DNA from: Methanoregula sp.
GTDB lineage: Archaea; Halobacteriota; Methanomicrobia; Methanomicrobiales; Methanospirillaceae
Length of the DNA: 27,302 nucleotides
Assembly: GCA_003154335.1 (NCBI GenBank)
Contig: PMDE01000054.1
Location: 2,209-29,510 of the forward strand
Reading direction: 5' to 3'
The translations under genes were made by a program, and so were the position numbers. Shown here in pieces: positions 14,382 to 22,036 of this stretch. The notes beneath the pieces are model-generated. The model searched no databases, was not told the DNA's origin, and worked only from the letters and a program-made list of their open reading frames with translations. How positions within the stretch are numbered: position 1 is the first letter of the stretch; every line of letters begins with the position of its first letter.

Positions 14382-14419
14382 TTTATTATAACAGGATATA
14401 AAGGGATGTCTCAATAAAA

Positions 14420-15187
14420 ATGCCATCAGAAAGTCCCGAGCGGGTTATTGAATGCCTTAAATCGCTCGGTATGACAAAGTATGAAGCATCGGTTTATATC
14501 GCTCTCCTGAAGGTATCAAGCGCTACCGCAAGCACTATCCATGAGATCTCCGGTGTTCCCCGTGCATCGGTTTATACCGTGATCGACCAGCTGCTTGATA
14601 AAGGACTTGTATCGGTCTCCCAGTCTGCGCCCAAACGATTTGCTGCCATCCCTCCCCAGGAGGCCACTACAAAACTGATGGGCCGTATCGAGAAAGATGC
14701 TCAGGAAGCAGGCGAATCCTTATCAAAGATATTCCGGGAACGATCAATCCCAGGATCTGAAAGTGAGGAGCTCATCTGGAATATTTATGGTATTGAAAAA
14801 ATCAAAAAAAGATTTTCTGATCTTGTTTCAGAGGCAACACAGGAAATAAAAATAATTGCCCACCCCCAGATTTTATCAGATGATATTAAACAGAACCTTA
14901 CCTCAAAGGCAAACGCGATGAGAATCGAGGTGATTACGCCTTACTGGACGGGAGCACTGCCGAAAAAGATGAGTGTTTATATTATCAAACACCCTGAAGT
15001 GTCCCGCGAGTTTGACAAGGTAAAGGACATGATCGCAGGAGGAATCTGCATCATTGATGGTCGTTCGGTAATGGTCATTGTCGGACTCGGGGAAGAGGCA
15101 ATAGCACTTTTTTCAGAATCTGAGGGATTTGTTCGTTTTTTTGTGCGTTACTATAACCTGATCCTGGACTGGGCCAGGAAGGATTGA
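14420..15187 (+). CDS. TrmB-family transcriptional regulator
   Basis: A 255-residue TrmB-type regulator. The N-terminal winged helix (residues ~8-75) shows LKSLGMTKYEASVYIALLKVSSATASTIHEISGVPRASVYTVIDQLLDKGLVS, the pattern of this archaeal family. An ~25-residue helix follows (TTKLMGRIEKDAQEAGESLSKIF), then a C-terminal effector domain (ERSIPGSESEELIWNIYGI, INFHPQ-like KIIAHPQI, and IAGGICIIDGRSVMVIVGLG) that resembles the phospholipase-D-like TrmB C-domain. No long sugar-binding extension is seen, so the ligand cannot be guessed. It is divergent from the surface protein-isomerase operon, with a palindrome between them, and convergent with the DUF128 gene, whose stop is 14 bases away. Confidence 0.88.
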   Translation: MPSESPERVIECLKSLGMTKYEASVYIALLKVSSATASTIHEISGVPRASVYTVIDQLLDKGLVSVSQSAPKRFAAIPPQEATTKLMGRIEKDAQEAGESLSKIFRERSIPGSESEELIWNIYGIEKIKKRFSDLVSEATQEIKIIAHPQILSDDIKQNLTSKANAMRIEVITPYWTGALPKKMSVYIIKHPEVSREFDKVKDMIAGGICIIDGRSVMVIVGLGEEAIALFSESEGFVRFFVRYYNLILDWARKD

Positions 15188-15201
15188 GAAAAGATCCGTT
15201 T

Positions 15202-15966
15202 TTAATAATCCCTGATCTCATCCATCTTTGCTATTTCCATCAATCCCTTCATCGCCTGAGTCTGCACCCAGCGGCCACTTTCCTTTATTGATGCCATCGG
15301 ATTTGTTCCCCCAACAGCGGCAATTGCAATGAACTGTGGACTGACAGGTACACCAAGAAGGGGAAGGTTCGGCATCCCGACTTCTAAAATCCCGGAAAAA
15401 CTGCTACCGGAAAGCTCGTCAAGCACCATACCGACTTTAGGTTCGGCTTCCATGTGAAATTCCCGGATATTTGCAAGAATGGACCCGCTTCCCGTGCGCA
15501 TAACACTGGTAATGGACGTCGACTTCTGTGAGATAAGTACCTGAAGTGGATCGATGGTGGTATATTCATAAAGGATAATGTGGGTAAATCTCATGGGGGT
15601 ACGCTTTTCTATCTCGACAATACCCCCACCAATAGGATTGATTGGAATTCCATGGCGGATCAGGAGACCATCGAAAGTAACGCTGCATATCGTACAGATC
15701 CCCGTAAATCCCTTCGGGACAACGAAATCAGCAATTTTTTCACCGGCGGAGAGGAACCTGACACGTCCGCTCACTGTAACGCCGGTCTGGTAAGCATCTT
15801 TGAGCATCGATATTGCAAAATCGAGATCCTCGTTTTTAATAAGGGAGAGGTTATAAACAACCCTGCCTTCCCCGGAAGCCGGATCAAATGTCACCTGCAT
15901 TGCATAATCTTCAATGCTGTGGTTGACGAATTTGAGCGGGGTGTTCATTATAGTAATTTCAGACAT
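15202..15966 (-). CDS. Stand-alone NrpR regulatory domain (DUF128) protein
   Basis: A 254-residue protein consisting of one NrpR-type regulatory (DUF128) domain. Diagnostic stretches in order: RIRHGIPINPIGGGIVEI, RFTHIILYEYTTIDPLQVLI, TSVMRTGSGSILANIREF, GSSFSGILEVGMPNLPLLGVPV and AVGGTNPMASIKESG. NrpR is the euryarchaeal repressor of nitrogen-fixation and assimilation genes and senses 2-oxoglutarate through this domain. The usual N-terminal winged helix is absent: the first ~30 residues hold no helix-turn-helix. Family members exist with the DNA-binding and sensing parts in separate proteins, so it may act as a partner subunit, but this is inference. No nitrogenase or ammonium genes are near. 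An NrpR-like palindrome lies 5 bases upstream of its start. Confidence 0.85.
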   Translation of the reverse strand: MSEITIMNTPLKFVNHSIEDYAMQVTFDPASGEGRVVYNLSLIKNEDLDFAISMLKDAYQTGVTVSGRVRFLSAGEKIADFVVPKGFTGICTICSVTFDGLLIRHGIPINPIGGGIVEIEKRTPMRFTHIILYEYTTIDPLQVLISQKSTSITSVMRTGSGSILANIREFHMEAEPKVGMVLDELSGSSFSGILEVGMPNLPLLGVPVSPQFIAIAAVGGTNPMASIKESGRWVQTQAMKGLMEIAKMDEIRDY

Positions 15967-15970
15967 CGCA

Positions 15971-15988
15971 ATAGAAAAATTGTTCTAT
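15971..15988. promoter_or_regulatory. Palindrome resembling an NrpR operator
   Basis: ATAGAA (15971-15976) and TTCTAT (15983-15988) are perfect reverse complements across a 6-base spacer. The inner part is AGAA-N6-TTCT, close to the NrpR consensus GGAA-N6-TTCC known from Methanococcus. It lies in the 42-base gap between the DUF128 gene and the divergent gene at 16009. A TATA-like CATAAATAG on the - strand around 15998-16006 would put the DUF128 transcription start inside the palindrome. Confidence 0.5.
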
Positions 15989-16008
15989 AAGACCATGGCA
16001 ATCTATTT

Positions 16009-16977
16009 ATGATGGAACACGATATGCGGGAAAAAGCCAGACACGCAATGCGACTCATTCTTGAGGCAGCCCGTTTTGAGGTCGAAGAGGTCGATGAACC
16101 CCTGGACCTTTCTGCGGTTCGTGACAATACGTGCCTTCTGGTGCTCTGTTCAAATGACTCAGACCTTATCGATCAGTTTGACAAAACAAATTACAGCCTC
16201 ATGGTCGATGATCATGAGATGACCTGCAGTAAGCTCCTTTTCTCTATCGATAAGGGTATCGTGACTGAAAACTGTATCCACTGGGGAGTTGACGAATTTG
16301 TCCGATATACCGGTGAAGCAGTGCTTGCAGATATTCTTAACCGTGAACTGGCACTGGATCTGACACCGTCTAAAGGAAAAAAAATTACTTCAGCATCGGG
16401 AATCCCCAAGCAGGAGGATCCCGTAAATGCAGAATCTTCCGGTATAGTAATACCGCATTACCCGATAAAAATTACTGAACAGGCTGCGATCCGGAAAGGG
16501 GGATCCCAGGGAACTGCAAAACTCAGGTTTATACCGTATTATCTTTTTCACTATACCAGTAGCGGGGAACAAGTCTACAAAGACAGGCGCATCCCGTTTG
16601 ATGCCGACGGGTGGGGTGCAATAAATGCTATCAATGGGATAAAGATCGACCTGGATGACAAACTGGTAGAGGAAAATGAGATCCCCGGAGGATCTGAAGT
16701 CGCCGAATCCCATATCCGGAAAGATGAGGCGACAGACCGTTTTGTCAATGAACTAATCGACCGGCTCACTCAGAAAGTCAGGATCAAGCAGGAGAGAGGG
16801 GATGCGATCTTCTACGAAGAGAAGACCCTTAAACCCGAAAAGAAAAATATCTCCGTAGATACCAAGCAAGTCTATATCCCGGTCTGGCAGATACGGGGTA
16901 AGAAGATCATCGAGGTTAATGCTTTTACCGGAGAACTGCTCTCAGAACCGATGGACGAGGGAGTGGAAATATTTTAA
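16009..16977 (+). CDS. Uncharacterised two-domain cytoplasmic protein
   Basis: A 322-residue protein I cannot assign. The first ~120 residues alternate helix and strand (ARHAMRLILEAARFEVEEVDEPLDL, CLLVLCSND, SKLLFSIDKG, HWGVDEFVRYTGEAVLADILNRELAL). This general pattern recalls the core of restriction-endonuclease-like or signal-sensing folds, but without a clear catalytic motif. A linker of ~40 residues follows. The C-terminal half (KLRFIPYYLFHYTSSGEQVY, VYIPVWQIRGKKIIEVNAFTGELLSEP) has strand pairs of the type seen in small beta-sandwich domains. No signal peptide or membrane segment. The start is ATG 16009 or 16012; no clear ribosome-binding site, so the message may be leaderless. It is divergent from the DUF128 gene across the NrpR-like palindrome, so both may share control. 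Confidence 0.7.
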   Translation: MMEHDMREKARHAMRLILEAARFEVEEVDEPLDLSAVRDNTCLLVLCSNDSDLIDQFDKTNYSLMVDDHEMTCSKLLFSIDKGIVTENCIHWGVDEFVRYTGEAVLADILNRELALDLTPSKGKKITSASGIPKQEDPVNAESSGIVIPHYPIKITEQAAIRKGGSQGTAKLRFIPYYLFHYTSSGEQVYKDRRIPFDADGWGAINAINGIKIDLDDKLVEENEIPGGSEVAESHIRKDEATDRFVNELIDRLTQKVRIKQERGDAIFYEEKTLKPEKKNISVDTKQVYIPVWQIRGKKIIEVNAFTGELLSEPMDEGVEIF

Positions 16978-17069
16978 AAAACGGGAAAACAAGGGAATAA
17001 AAAACAGATTTCCTGCGTTCATATGGAAAAGAAATCCAGAATCTCTCTTATATTTTTTTGAGGAAATCC

Positions 17070-18401
17070 ATGATTATTGTCCTTGGGGGTGGCCCGGCGG
17101 GAAGGATCGCGTCGATCCGGCTTGCAACTGCAGGAAAAGAAGTCCACCTCATTGAAAATGGGGGAATCGGGGGCCAGTGTCTTCATTTTGGGTGCATGCC
17201 GGTCTGTGCCCTGAACGATGTGGCAAGGCTGATCCATTCGGCGTGTACCCTGCACAATCTGGGAATTATTGACACAGTACCGAAAATACATTTCCCGCAC
17301 ATTATTTCGGAGATGCATGTAGTCCAGGAAAAAATTGCTTCCATTCTTGATACCGAGACAAAATCTGCCGGGGTACAGATAACTTATGGCAAAACCGGCA
17401 GGCTCGAGGGCAAGAATGTTTTTATCGGAGATGAACAGCACGAAGCGGATGCCGTTATTGCCTGTACCGGGTCCCGACCGAATATCCCTGATATCAGCGG
17501 TACCGACCTGGACGGGGTATTCACTCCCCATACCCTATTCCGGATGAAGGAACTCCCGAAAAAAATCGCGATTATCGGCGGGAATATAATGGCCGCTGAA
17601 TTTGCCTATATATTTTCCCGGTTCGGCAGCGAGGTGACCATTCTCAGCCGGAGTGCCTTCCTGAAAAATGCAGATAAACATCTCCGTGCCCTTGCATTAA
17701 ATCAGCTTAACGATGTTGATATCCAAGAGGGTTCTGACGTACTTTCGCTAACTGGCGGATCACGTATACAATCGGTCCAAATCAGATCCTGTGATACGAA
17801 GGTAGCGATAGATGCTGACGCTGTCCTTCTCGCAACGGGACTTGTTCCCCGGTCCGAAATGCTGTGCGGGATAAACAAGGGTCCAGGCGGTGAAGTGCTG
17901 GTGAATGAAAAGATGCAGACCAGCGTAGTGGAAGTCTATGCCGCCGGGGATGTTACCGGACCCCCATTCCTGACTCCCATCGCCCGCCACCAGGGTATTG
18001 TTGCTGCAGATAATATTCTCGGGATCAATCGCACGGTTGATTACCGTTCTATCCCGCAATCGATAAGTCTTGGATATGAACTGGCATTCTGCCTGTCAGA
18101 AACAGAAAATATGGCATCAATTGCTATTCCGGGACCTGCCGGTCCCGACACGTTCTGGGAAGTGCCCTCCAGCAACACCGGACTTGCCAAGATAATATTC
18201 GAACCGGGGACCGGGGAAATCAGAGGTATGTGTGCTGCCGGACCTGGAGGAGGGCTTATTGCAGGATACATGGCATTGCTTATGAAGCACCACTTTTCTA
18301 TTCATGACTTTGAAGAGTTTATCGAAGTACATCCATCGACAGATGGCGTATCAGGGATTGCGAAATATGCATCCGGGCTTATGAAGAAAAGAAACACGTG
18401 A
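17070..18401 (+). CDS. FAD/NAD-dependent disulfide oxidoreductase, dihydrolipoamide dehydrogenase-like
   Basis: About 443 residues. The FAD-binding motif GGGPAG is at the N-terminus; GGQCLHFGCMP gives the redox pair C37-x4-C42. AIIGGNIMAAEFAYIFSRFG is the NAD(P)-binding unit, VYAAGDVTG the second FAD motif, and a C-terminal dimerisation domain follows. Lpd-type enzymes pass electrons from a dithiol through FAD to NAD+. Deviations: after the redox pair the usual SK reads VC, adding a third Cys (C46), and the C-terminal His-Pro motif reads HPSTDG, lacking the Glu that pairs with the catalytic His. No E2 or lipoyl protein is nearby, so the partner is unknown. The start at 17070 is preceded by GAGG at 17060-17063; an upstream TTG frame is rejected. 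Confidence 0.85.
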   Translation: MIIVLGGGPAGRIASIRLATAGKEVHLIENGGIGGQCLHFGCMPVCALNDVARLIHSACTLHNLGIIDTVPKIHFPHIISEMHVVQEKIASILDTETKSAGVQITYGKTGRLEGKNVFIGDEQHEADAVIACTGSRPNIPDISGTDLDGVFTPHTLFRMKELPKKIAIIGGNIMAAEFAYIFSRFGSEVTILSRSAFLKNADKHLRALALNQLNDVDIQEGSDVLSLTGGSRIQSVQIRSCDTKVAIDADAVLLATGLVPRSEMLCGINKGPGGEVLVNEKMQTSVVEVYAAGDVTGPPFLTPIARHQGIVAADNILGINRTVDYRSIPQSISLGYELAFCLSETENMASIAIPGPAGPDTFWEVPSSNTGLAKIIFEPGTGEIRGMCAAGPGGGLIAGYMALLMKHHFSIHDFEEFIEVHPSTDGVSGIAKYASGLMKKRNT

Positions 18402-19061
18402 CGAGTCTGTGTTTCTGTCGTGTATCTTTGAACAAAGAAAGAACTAAATCTTGCCTGCGTTTTGCCAAGGAGTAGCCTGCAAAATTGAAGGTGACAGATG
18501 AGATCATTTTTTGGTTCCTATCCTGATAATGAGTGAATATGCCCAAAACGGGCTCCGATTCTCTCCCTGGTTTTTACCTCTCATTAAAAGAACGTCTTAA
18601 AATTGCATTTTTTCGGTTCGTGTTGAAAATACGCTTAATTATCACTCTGTTTGAAAAAATAGTGCAGATTTGCTTCTCATAGAATGGCCCATAATGCCAA
18701 TTAAATCGAGCTGAATTTTACCTCATACTTTTTCAATCCCCTAGCAGAAAATCTTCCGGAACGCGGATATGAACGGAATTGTTCCGACGAAGACTGAAAA
18801 TGGTCAATTGACTGACAGAGGAATAAATATTTCCCGTCCTCTTGAACTGAAAAGAAAGAATTAGCCGGGATATATCATAGATATTGGTTTATAGGCATCG
18901 TTTTGTTATTATTGGCAAAACAGTAAACGCAATCATGCAGATCCGATATTATTTTTTAAATTAGCCCACCAAGGTTCATTCCCGACGCCAGCCTGAAGGT
19001 ATTATTACGATCTGAATCGAATATACAAGATACATTCATTCTCGCTCCAGGGTGCCTGCCA
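18402..19061. other. Gene-free intergenic stretch of 660 bases
   Basis: Between the oxidoreductase and lysS I find no credible coding region, RNA gene or repeat family. The segment is A+T-rich with stops in all frames. A short stem (TCTTTG/CAAAGA, 18425-18438) lies 24 bases after the oxidoreductase stop but is not followed by a clear T-run. A weak TATA-like ATATAC near 19020 may serve lysS. It is long for this compact region and could hide a small RNA or a decayed gene. Confidence 0.55.
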
Positions 19062-20597
19062 ATGACTTCTCCTCAAGACAACCTCGCATTTGACCAGACA
19101 CGGCTTGATAAAGTTCGTGCACTCAGGGATAAAGGCATCAGTATTTTCCCTTCGTCATTCGACCGGCAGCATACCGTGCTCGATATCAAAACCCGGTACG
19201 CAGACATCACTCATGACAAGAGTCCTGAGCTCGTCTCCACCGCCGGAAGACTATACATTGTCAGGAACCACGGGAAAACCCTATTTGCAGATCTCGGCGA
19301 TGAAACCGGAAAGATCCAGCTCTATATCCGGAAAAACGATATCGGGGAAGAACAGTTTGATCTCTTCAGCCAGTTCATCGAAAGGGGGGATATCATCGGT
19401 ATTACCGGTCATGTCTTCCGGACAAAACTCGGAGAGATCACTATCTGGGTTGATACTTTCACCCTCCTGTGCAAAGCAGTATGTTCCCTCCCGGAGAAAT
19501 TCCACGGCCTGACCGATGTCGAAAAGCGTTACCGCCAGAGATATGTTGACCTTATCGTTAACGAGGAGAGCAGGCAGACATTCCGGAACCGGAGCCGGAT
19601 CATTTCCTTGATCCGCAGGTATCTCGATGACAACGGGTTCCTGGAATTTGAAACCCCAATCCTTCAGCCCATATATGGCGGCGCAAATGCCCGCCCGTTC
19701 ACATCATACCATCATTTCCTTGACCAGAAGCTTTTCCTCCGGATTGCACCGGAACTATACCTGAAACGGCTGATTGTCGGAGGATTTGAGAAAGTCTTCG
19801 AGATTGCCAGGAATTTCCGCAACGAAGCGGTCGATACCAATCATAATCCGGAATTTTCCATGGTGGAAATTTACTGGGCATATCGGGATTTCGAGGACAT
19901 GATGGCATTGACCGAAGATATCGTCTCATCCATCGTCTTTGAAGTCCTGGGAACATTCGAGATCCCGTTCGGGGACACCAGACTGAATTTCGAAAAACCG
20001 TGGAGGAGACTCTCCATGTCAGACGCGGTAAAAGAGTACGCCGGGATAGATATCTATGCTCATCCGGTCGAACAACTCCGAAATCTGGCACGGCAGCATA
20101 ACCTGGATGACTGGGAGAAATCAACAACCCACCGGGAATTCCTTGTCCAGTTCTTCGAAGGGCTCGTTGAGGAAAAACTCATTCAGCCGACGTTTGTCTA
20201 TGACTACCCGGTGGAGAACTCCCCACTCGCAAAGCGGCACCGCACCAAGGAGGGGTTCACCGAGCGGTTCGAACTGTTCATTCACGGGATGGAAGTCGGC
20301 AACGGATTTTCAGAGCTGAATGATGCATTGGACCAGAAGGAGCGGTTCGAGGACCAGGACGAGAAGCGGCGGATGGGCGACATCGAAGCCCAGATGATCG
20401 ATTACGATTTCATCAATGCCCTCGGGTACGGTATGCCTCCAACCGGCGGTGTGGGAATCGGGATAGACCGGCTGGTAATGCTGCTCACCAATAACAGTTC
20501 AATCAAAGAAGTGATCCTCTTCCCCTCTATGAAGAGCATGCAGGTCGAAGAAGACGAAGATGAAAAGAAACCCGGTACCGATCAGGACAAAAAGTAA
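19062..20597 (+). CDS. lysS: Lysyl-tRNA synthetase, class II
   Basis: A 511-residue class II LysRS. An N-terminal OB-fold tRNA-anticodon domain (about residues 45-150, VSTAGRLYIVRNHGKTLFADLGDETGKIQLYI) is followed by the catalytic domain with motif 1 (FLEFETPILQPIYGGANARPF), motif 2 (FRNEAVDTNHNPEFSMVEIYWAY) and motif 3 (GVGIGIDRLVMLL). All ATP- and lysine-site signatures are present. An acidic/lysine tail (EEDEDEKKPGTDQDKK) is an extra. Many archaea use the unrelated class I LysRS; class II in an archaeon is of bacterial type and implies replacement by transfer at some time. The gene stands alone; after it T-runs (around 20630) may end the message. Confidence 0.97.
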   Translation: MTSPQDNLAFDQTRLDKVRALRDKGISIFPSSFDRQHTVLDIKTRYADITHDKSPELVSTAGRLYIVRNHGKTLFADLGDETGKIQLYIRKNDIGEEQFDLFSQFIERGDIIGITGHVFRTKLGEITIWVDTFTLLCKAVCSLPEKFHGLTDVEKRYRQRYVDLIVNEESRQTFRNRSRIISLIRRYLDDNGFLEFETPILQPIYGGANARPFTSYHHFLDQKLFLRIAPELYLKRLIVGGFEKVFEIARNFRNEAVDTNHNPEFSMVEIYWAYRDFEDMMALTEDIVSSIVFEVLGTFEIPFGDTRLNFEKPWRRLSMSDAVKEYAGIDIYAHPVEQLRNLARQHNLDDWEKSTTHREFLVQFFEGLVEEKLIQPTFVYDYPVENSPLAKRHRTKEGFTERFELFIHGMEVGNGFSELNDALDQKERFEDQDEKRRMGDIEAQMIDYDFINALGYGMPPTGGVGIGIDRLVMLLTNNSSIKEVILFPSMKSMQVEEDEDEKKPGTDQDKK

Positions 20598-21014
20598 TTC
20601 CATTTCTCCTGACGATCGTTCATCTGCTCTTTTTTTTGACCCTACCGGAGCCTGCTTTGAAAAGAATCAGATAATTCTCTTATCTTTTGTTTTTTCACCG
20701 TTCAGGAAACACGGACAGACCGTCACGCAGATGCTGCACCACATGGATGCATGGCTGGGTCGAGAAGATTATCAGGGATCATAAGCGAAGGAATTCTCGC
20801 TCCGGGCAGATAATATTGGCAGCAATCACAAACAGGCATAGATTACCACAGTAATGCCAGGACTTCTGCTCCTGCTATTTTCTCTGTCACCATCTACCCA
20901 GGAATTTGCATAAATGGCAATTCGAATGAAGATCTCAGGTTTTCAGAAAACACCAGAGAAGATTTTTCTAAAAGAACCATCCGGAGCCTTATAAATTCCC
21001 CGGAAAATTTCCAA
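20598..21014. other. Gene-free intergenic stretch of 417 bases
   Basis: The region between lysS and the convergent rlmH contains a T-run about 30 bases after the lysS stop that may terminate it. A short frame on the + strand ending near 20782 (…TQMLHHMDAWLG…) reads like protein, but it has no start signal of its own and overlaps the end of lysS upstream. It might be the remnant of a lost gene. I see no RNA gene or repeat. Confidence 0.5.
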
Positions 21015-21494
21015 TCACTTGTGGTACGGCTCTCCGCGATTAATTTTCTCTGCGCGGTAGATTTGCTCAAGCACGATCATCCTTGCCATCTGGTGAGTGA
21101 AGGTCATTAGTGAGAGCGATAATCGGAGAGGGCAACGGGAAAGTACATCGACCGAAAGTCCGAGATCGCCGCCAATAATCACGGTTATGTGGTTCCGGCC
21201 CGCAATTTCCCATCGTCCGAGATTCAGGGCAATGTCTTCACTCGACCATTGTTCTCCGCCAATTGCGAGCGCGATGGCGTATGAGCCCTCAGGAATGGCG
21301 GCGATAATCCGGCTCCCCTCAGCTCTCTTTGCGGCATCCTCCTGGGCAGGGGATGCATTTGCAGGGCGTTTCTCTTCAGAGAGTTCGAGGATATTCAGCC
21401 GGATCAGGGGTCTGAGGCGTTTCTCATACTCAGCGATACCGTCCTGAAGGTACTTTTCTTTAACCTTTCCAACAGCGATGACGGTAACCTGCAT
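21015..21494 (-). CDS. rlmH: 23S rRNA pseudouridine-1915 N3-methyltransferase
   Basis: A 159-residue SPOUT-class methyltransferase of the RlmH (YbeA) family. RlmH methylates N3 of pseudouridine 1915 in helix 69 of 23S rRNA, using SAM bound in a trefoil knot. Visible landmarks are VGKVKEKYLQDGIAEYEKRL at the N-terminus, LAIGGEQWSSE, the knot segment VIIGGDLGLS, and the C-terminal LSLSLMTFTHQMARMIVLEQIYRAEKINRGEPYHK, almost invariant in the family. The length is the family norm. The family is mainly bacterial and found in only part of the Archaea. A - strand TATA-like TTTTTATAG around 21536-21544 sits at a suitable distance. It is the only gene of its unit. Confidence 0.95.
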   Translation of the reverse strand: MQVTVIAVGKVKEKYLQDGIAEYEKRLRPLIRLNILELSEEKRPANASPAQEDAAKRAEGSRIIAAIPEGSYAIALAIGGEQWSSEDIALNLGRWEIAGRNHITVIIGGDLGLSVDVLSRCPLRLSLSLMTFTHQMARMIVLEQIYRAEKINRGEPYHK

Positions 21495-21573
21495 TGTGTT
21501 ACCATCTCACCAAAACGAACCGGCCATAGAACATGCTATAAAAATAATAAGAGGGAGGGTGGAAATATATTTC

Positions 21574-21888
21574 CTATGGATTACTTTTTCGCTCTTTTAC
21601 ATCAATTTTTTGGGAGGTGAGCACGTCCAGGAGTACTTCTTTCATCATATTTTTCATCAGTTCCCGACCCTCTTCGGATGTCATGTAGTCCCGGAACAGC
21701 TCTTTGAACTGTCCCATATCTTGGTGATTATCGACGAAAGATAATAAAGCTTGTGTGATGAAATCAGAGACCGTAGAGAACTTCTTTTCCTCATACACCA
21801 GTTTATTGACCTTTTCATAGATATTGGGGGGCATTTTATAGGAGATCGCAACTCTCTCGCCCCGCATTGCTGGTGCCTTCTCTGCCAT
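21574..21888 (-). CDS. Ribbon-helix-helix DNA-binding protein
   Basis: A 104-residue protein with a ribbon-helix-helix (CopG/MetJ-type) N-terminal domain. A strand (ERVAISYKMPPNIYEKVNKLV) is followed by two helices with the conserved turn (FSTVSDFITQALLSFVDN), about residues 11-52. The C-terminal ~50 residues are helical and charged and may mediate oligomerisation. Such proteins bind paired palindromic operators, often autoregulating. A - strand TATA box (CTATTTATAG, around 21913-21922) is close to the start. It is divergent from a small membrane-protein gene, and the 148-base gap contains twin CTTAAG-centred sites that fit operator spacing. No toxin gene is next to it. Confidence 0.85.
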   Translation of the reverse strand: MAEKAPAMRGERVAISYKMPPNIYEKVNKLVYEEKKFSTVSDFITQALLSFVDNHQDMGQFKELFRDYMTSEEGRELMKNMMKEVLLDVLTSQKIDVKERKSNP

Positions 21889-21929
21889 TCTCTATAAACT
21901 TGGGCAAAATACTATAAATAGACTGTCAA

Positions 21930-21989
21930 TATCCCTTAAGTGATACTTTTTTGCATTTAAATCTTTATAGATTACTTAAGGAATACTTT
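21930..21989. promoter_or_regulatory. Twin CTTAAG-centred operator sites
   Basis: Two 15-base direct repeats, CTTAAGTGATACTTT (21935-21949) and CTTAAGGAATACTTT (21975-21989), differ at two positions and lie exactly 40 bases apart. Each also sits in an imperfect palindrome centred on CTTAAG (TATC..CTTAAG..GATA at 21930-21945). Site 2 lies just after the + strand TATA-like CTTTATAG (21963-21970). Site 1 is 7 bases upstream of the - strand TATA of the ribbon-helix-helix gene. Both promoters could be repressed by the protein at 21574-21888. Confidence 0.6.
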
Positions 21990-22036
21990 ATTAAGATCCT
22001 GAGGTGTAATAAGAATTTGTAGCGAGGTGACGATAA

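Noticed and set aside
18425..18438. Short stem TCTTTG/CAAAGA after the oxidoreductase gene as a terminator
   Set aside because: The stem is A+T-rich with a 2-base loop that cannot form well, and no T-run follows.
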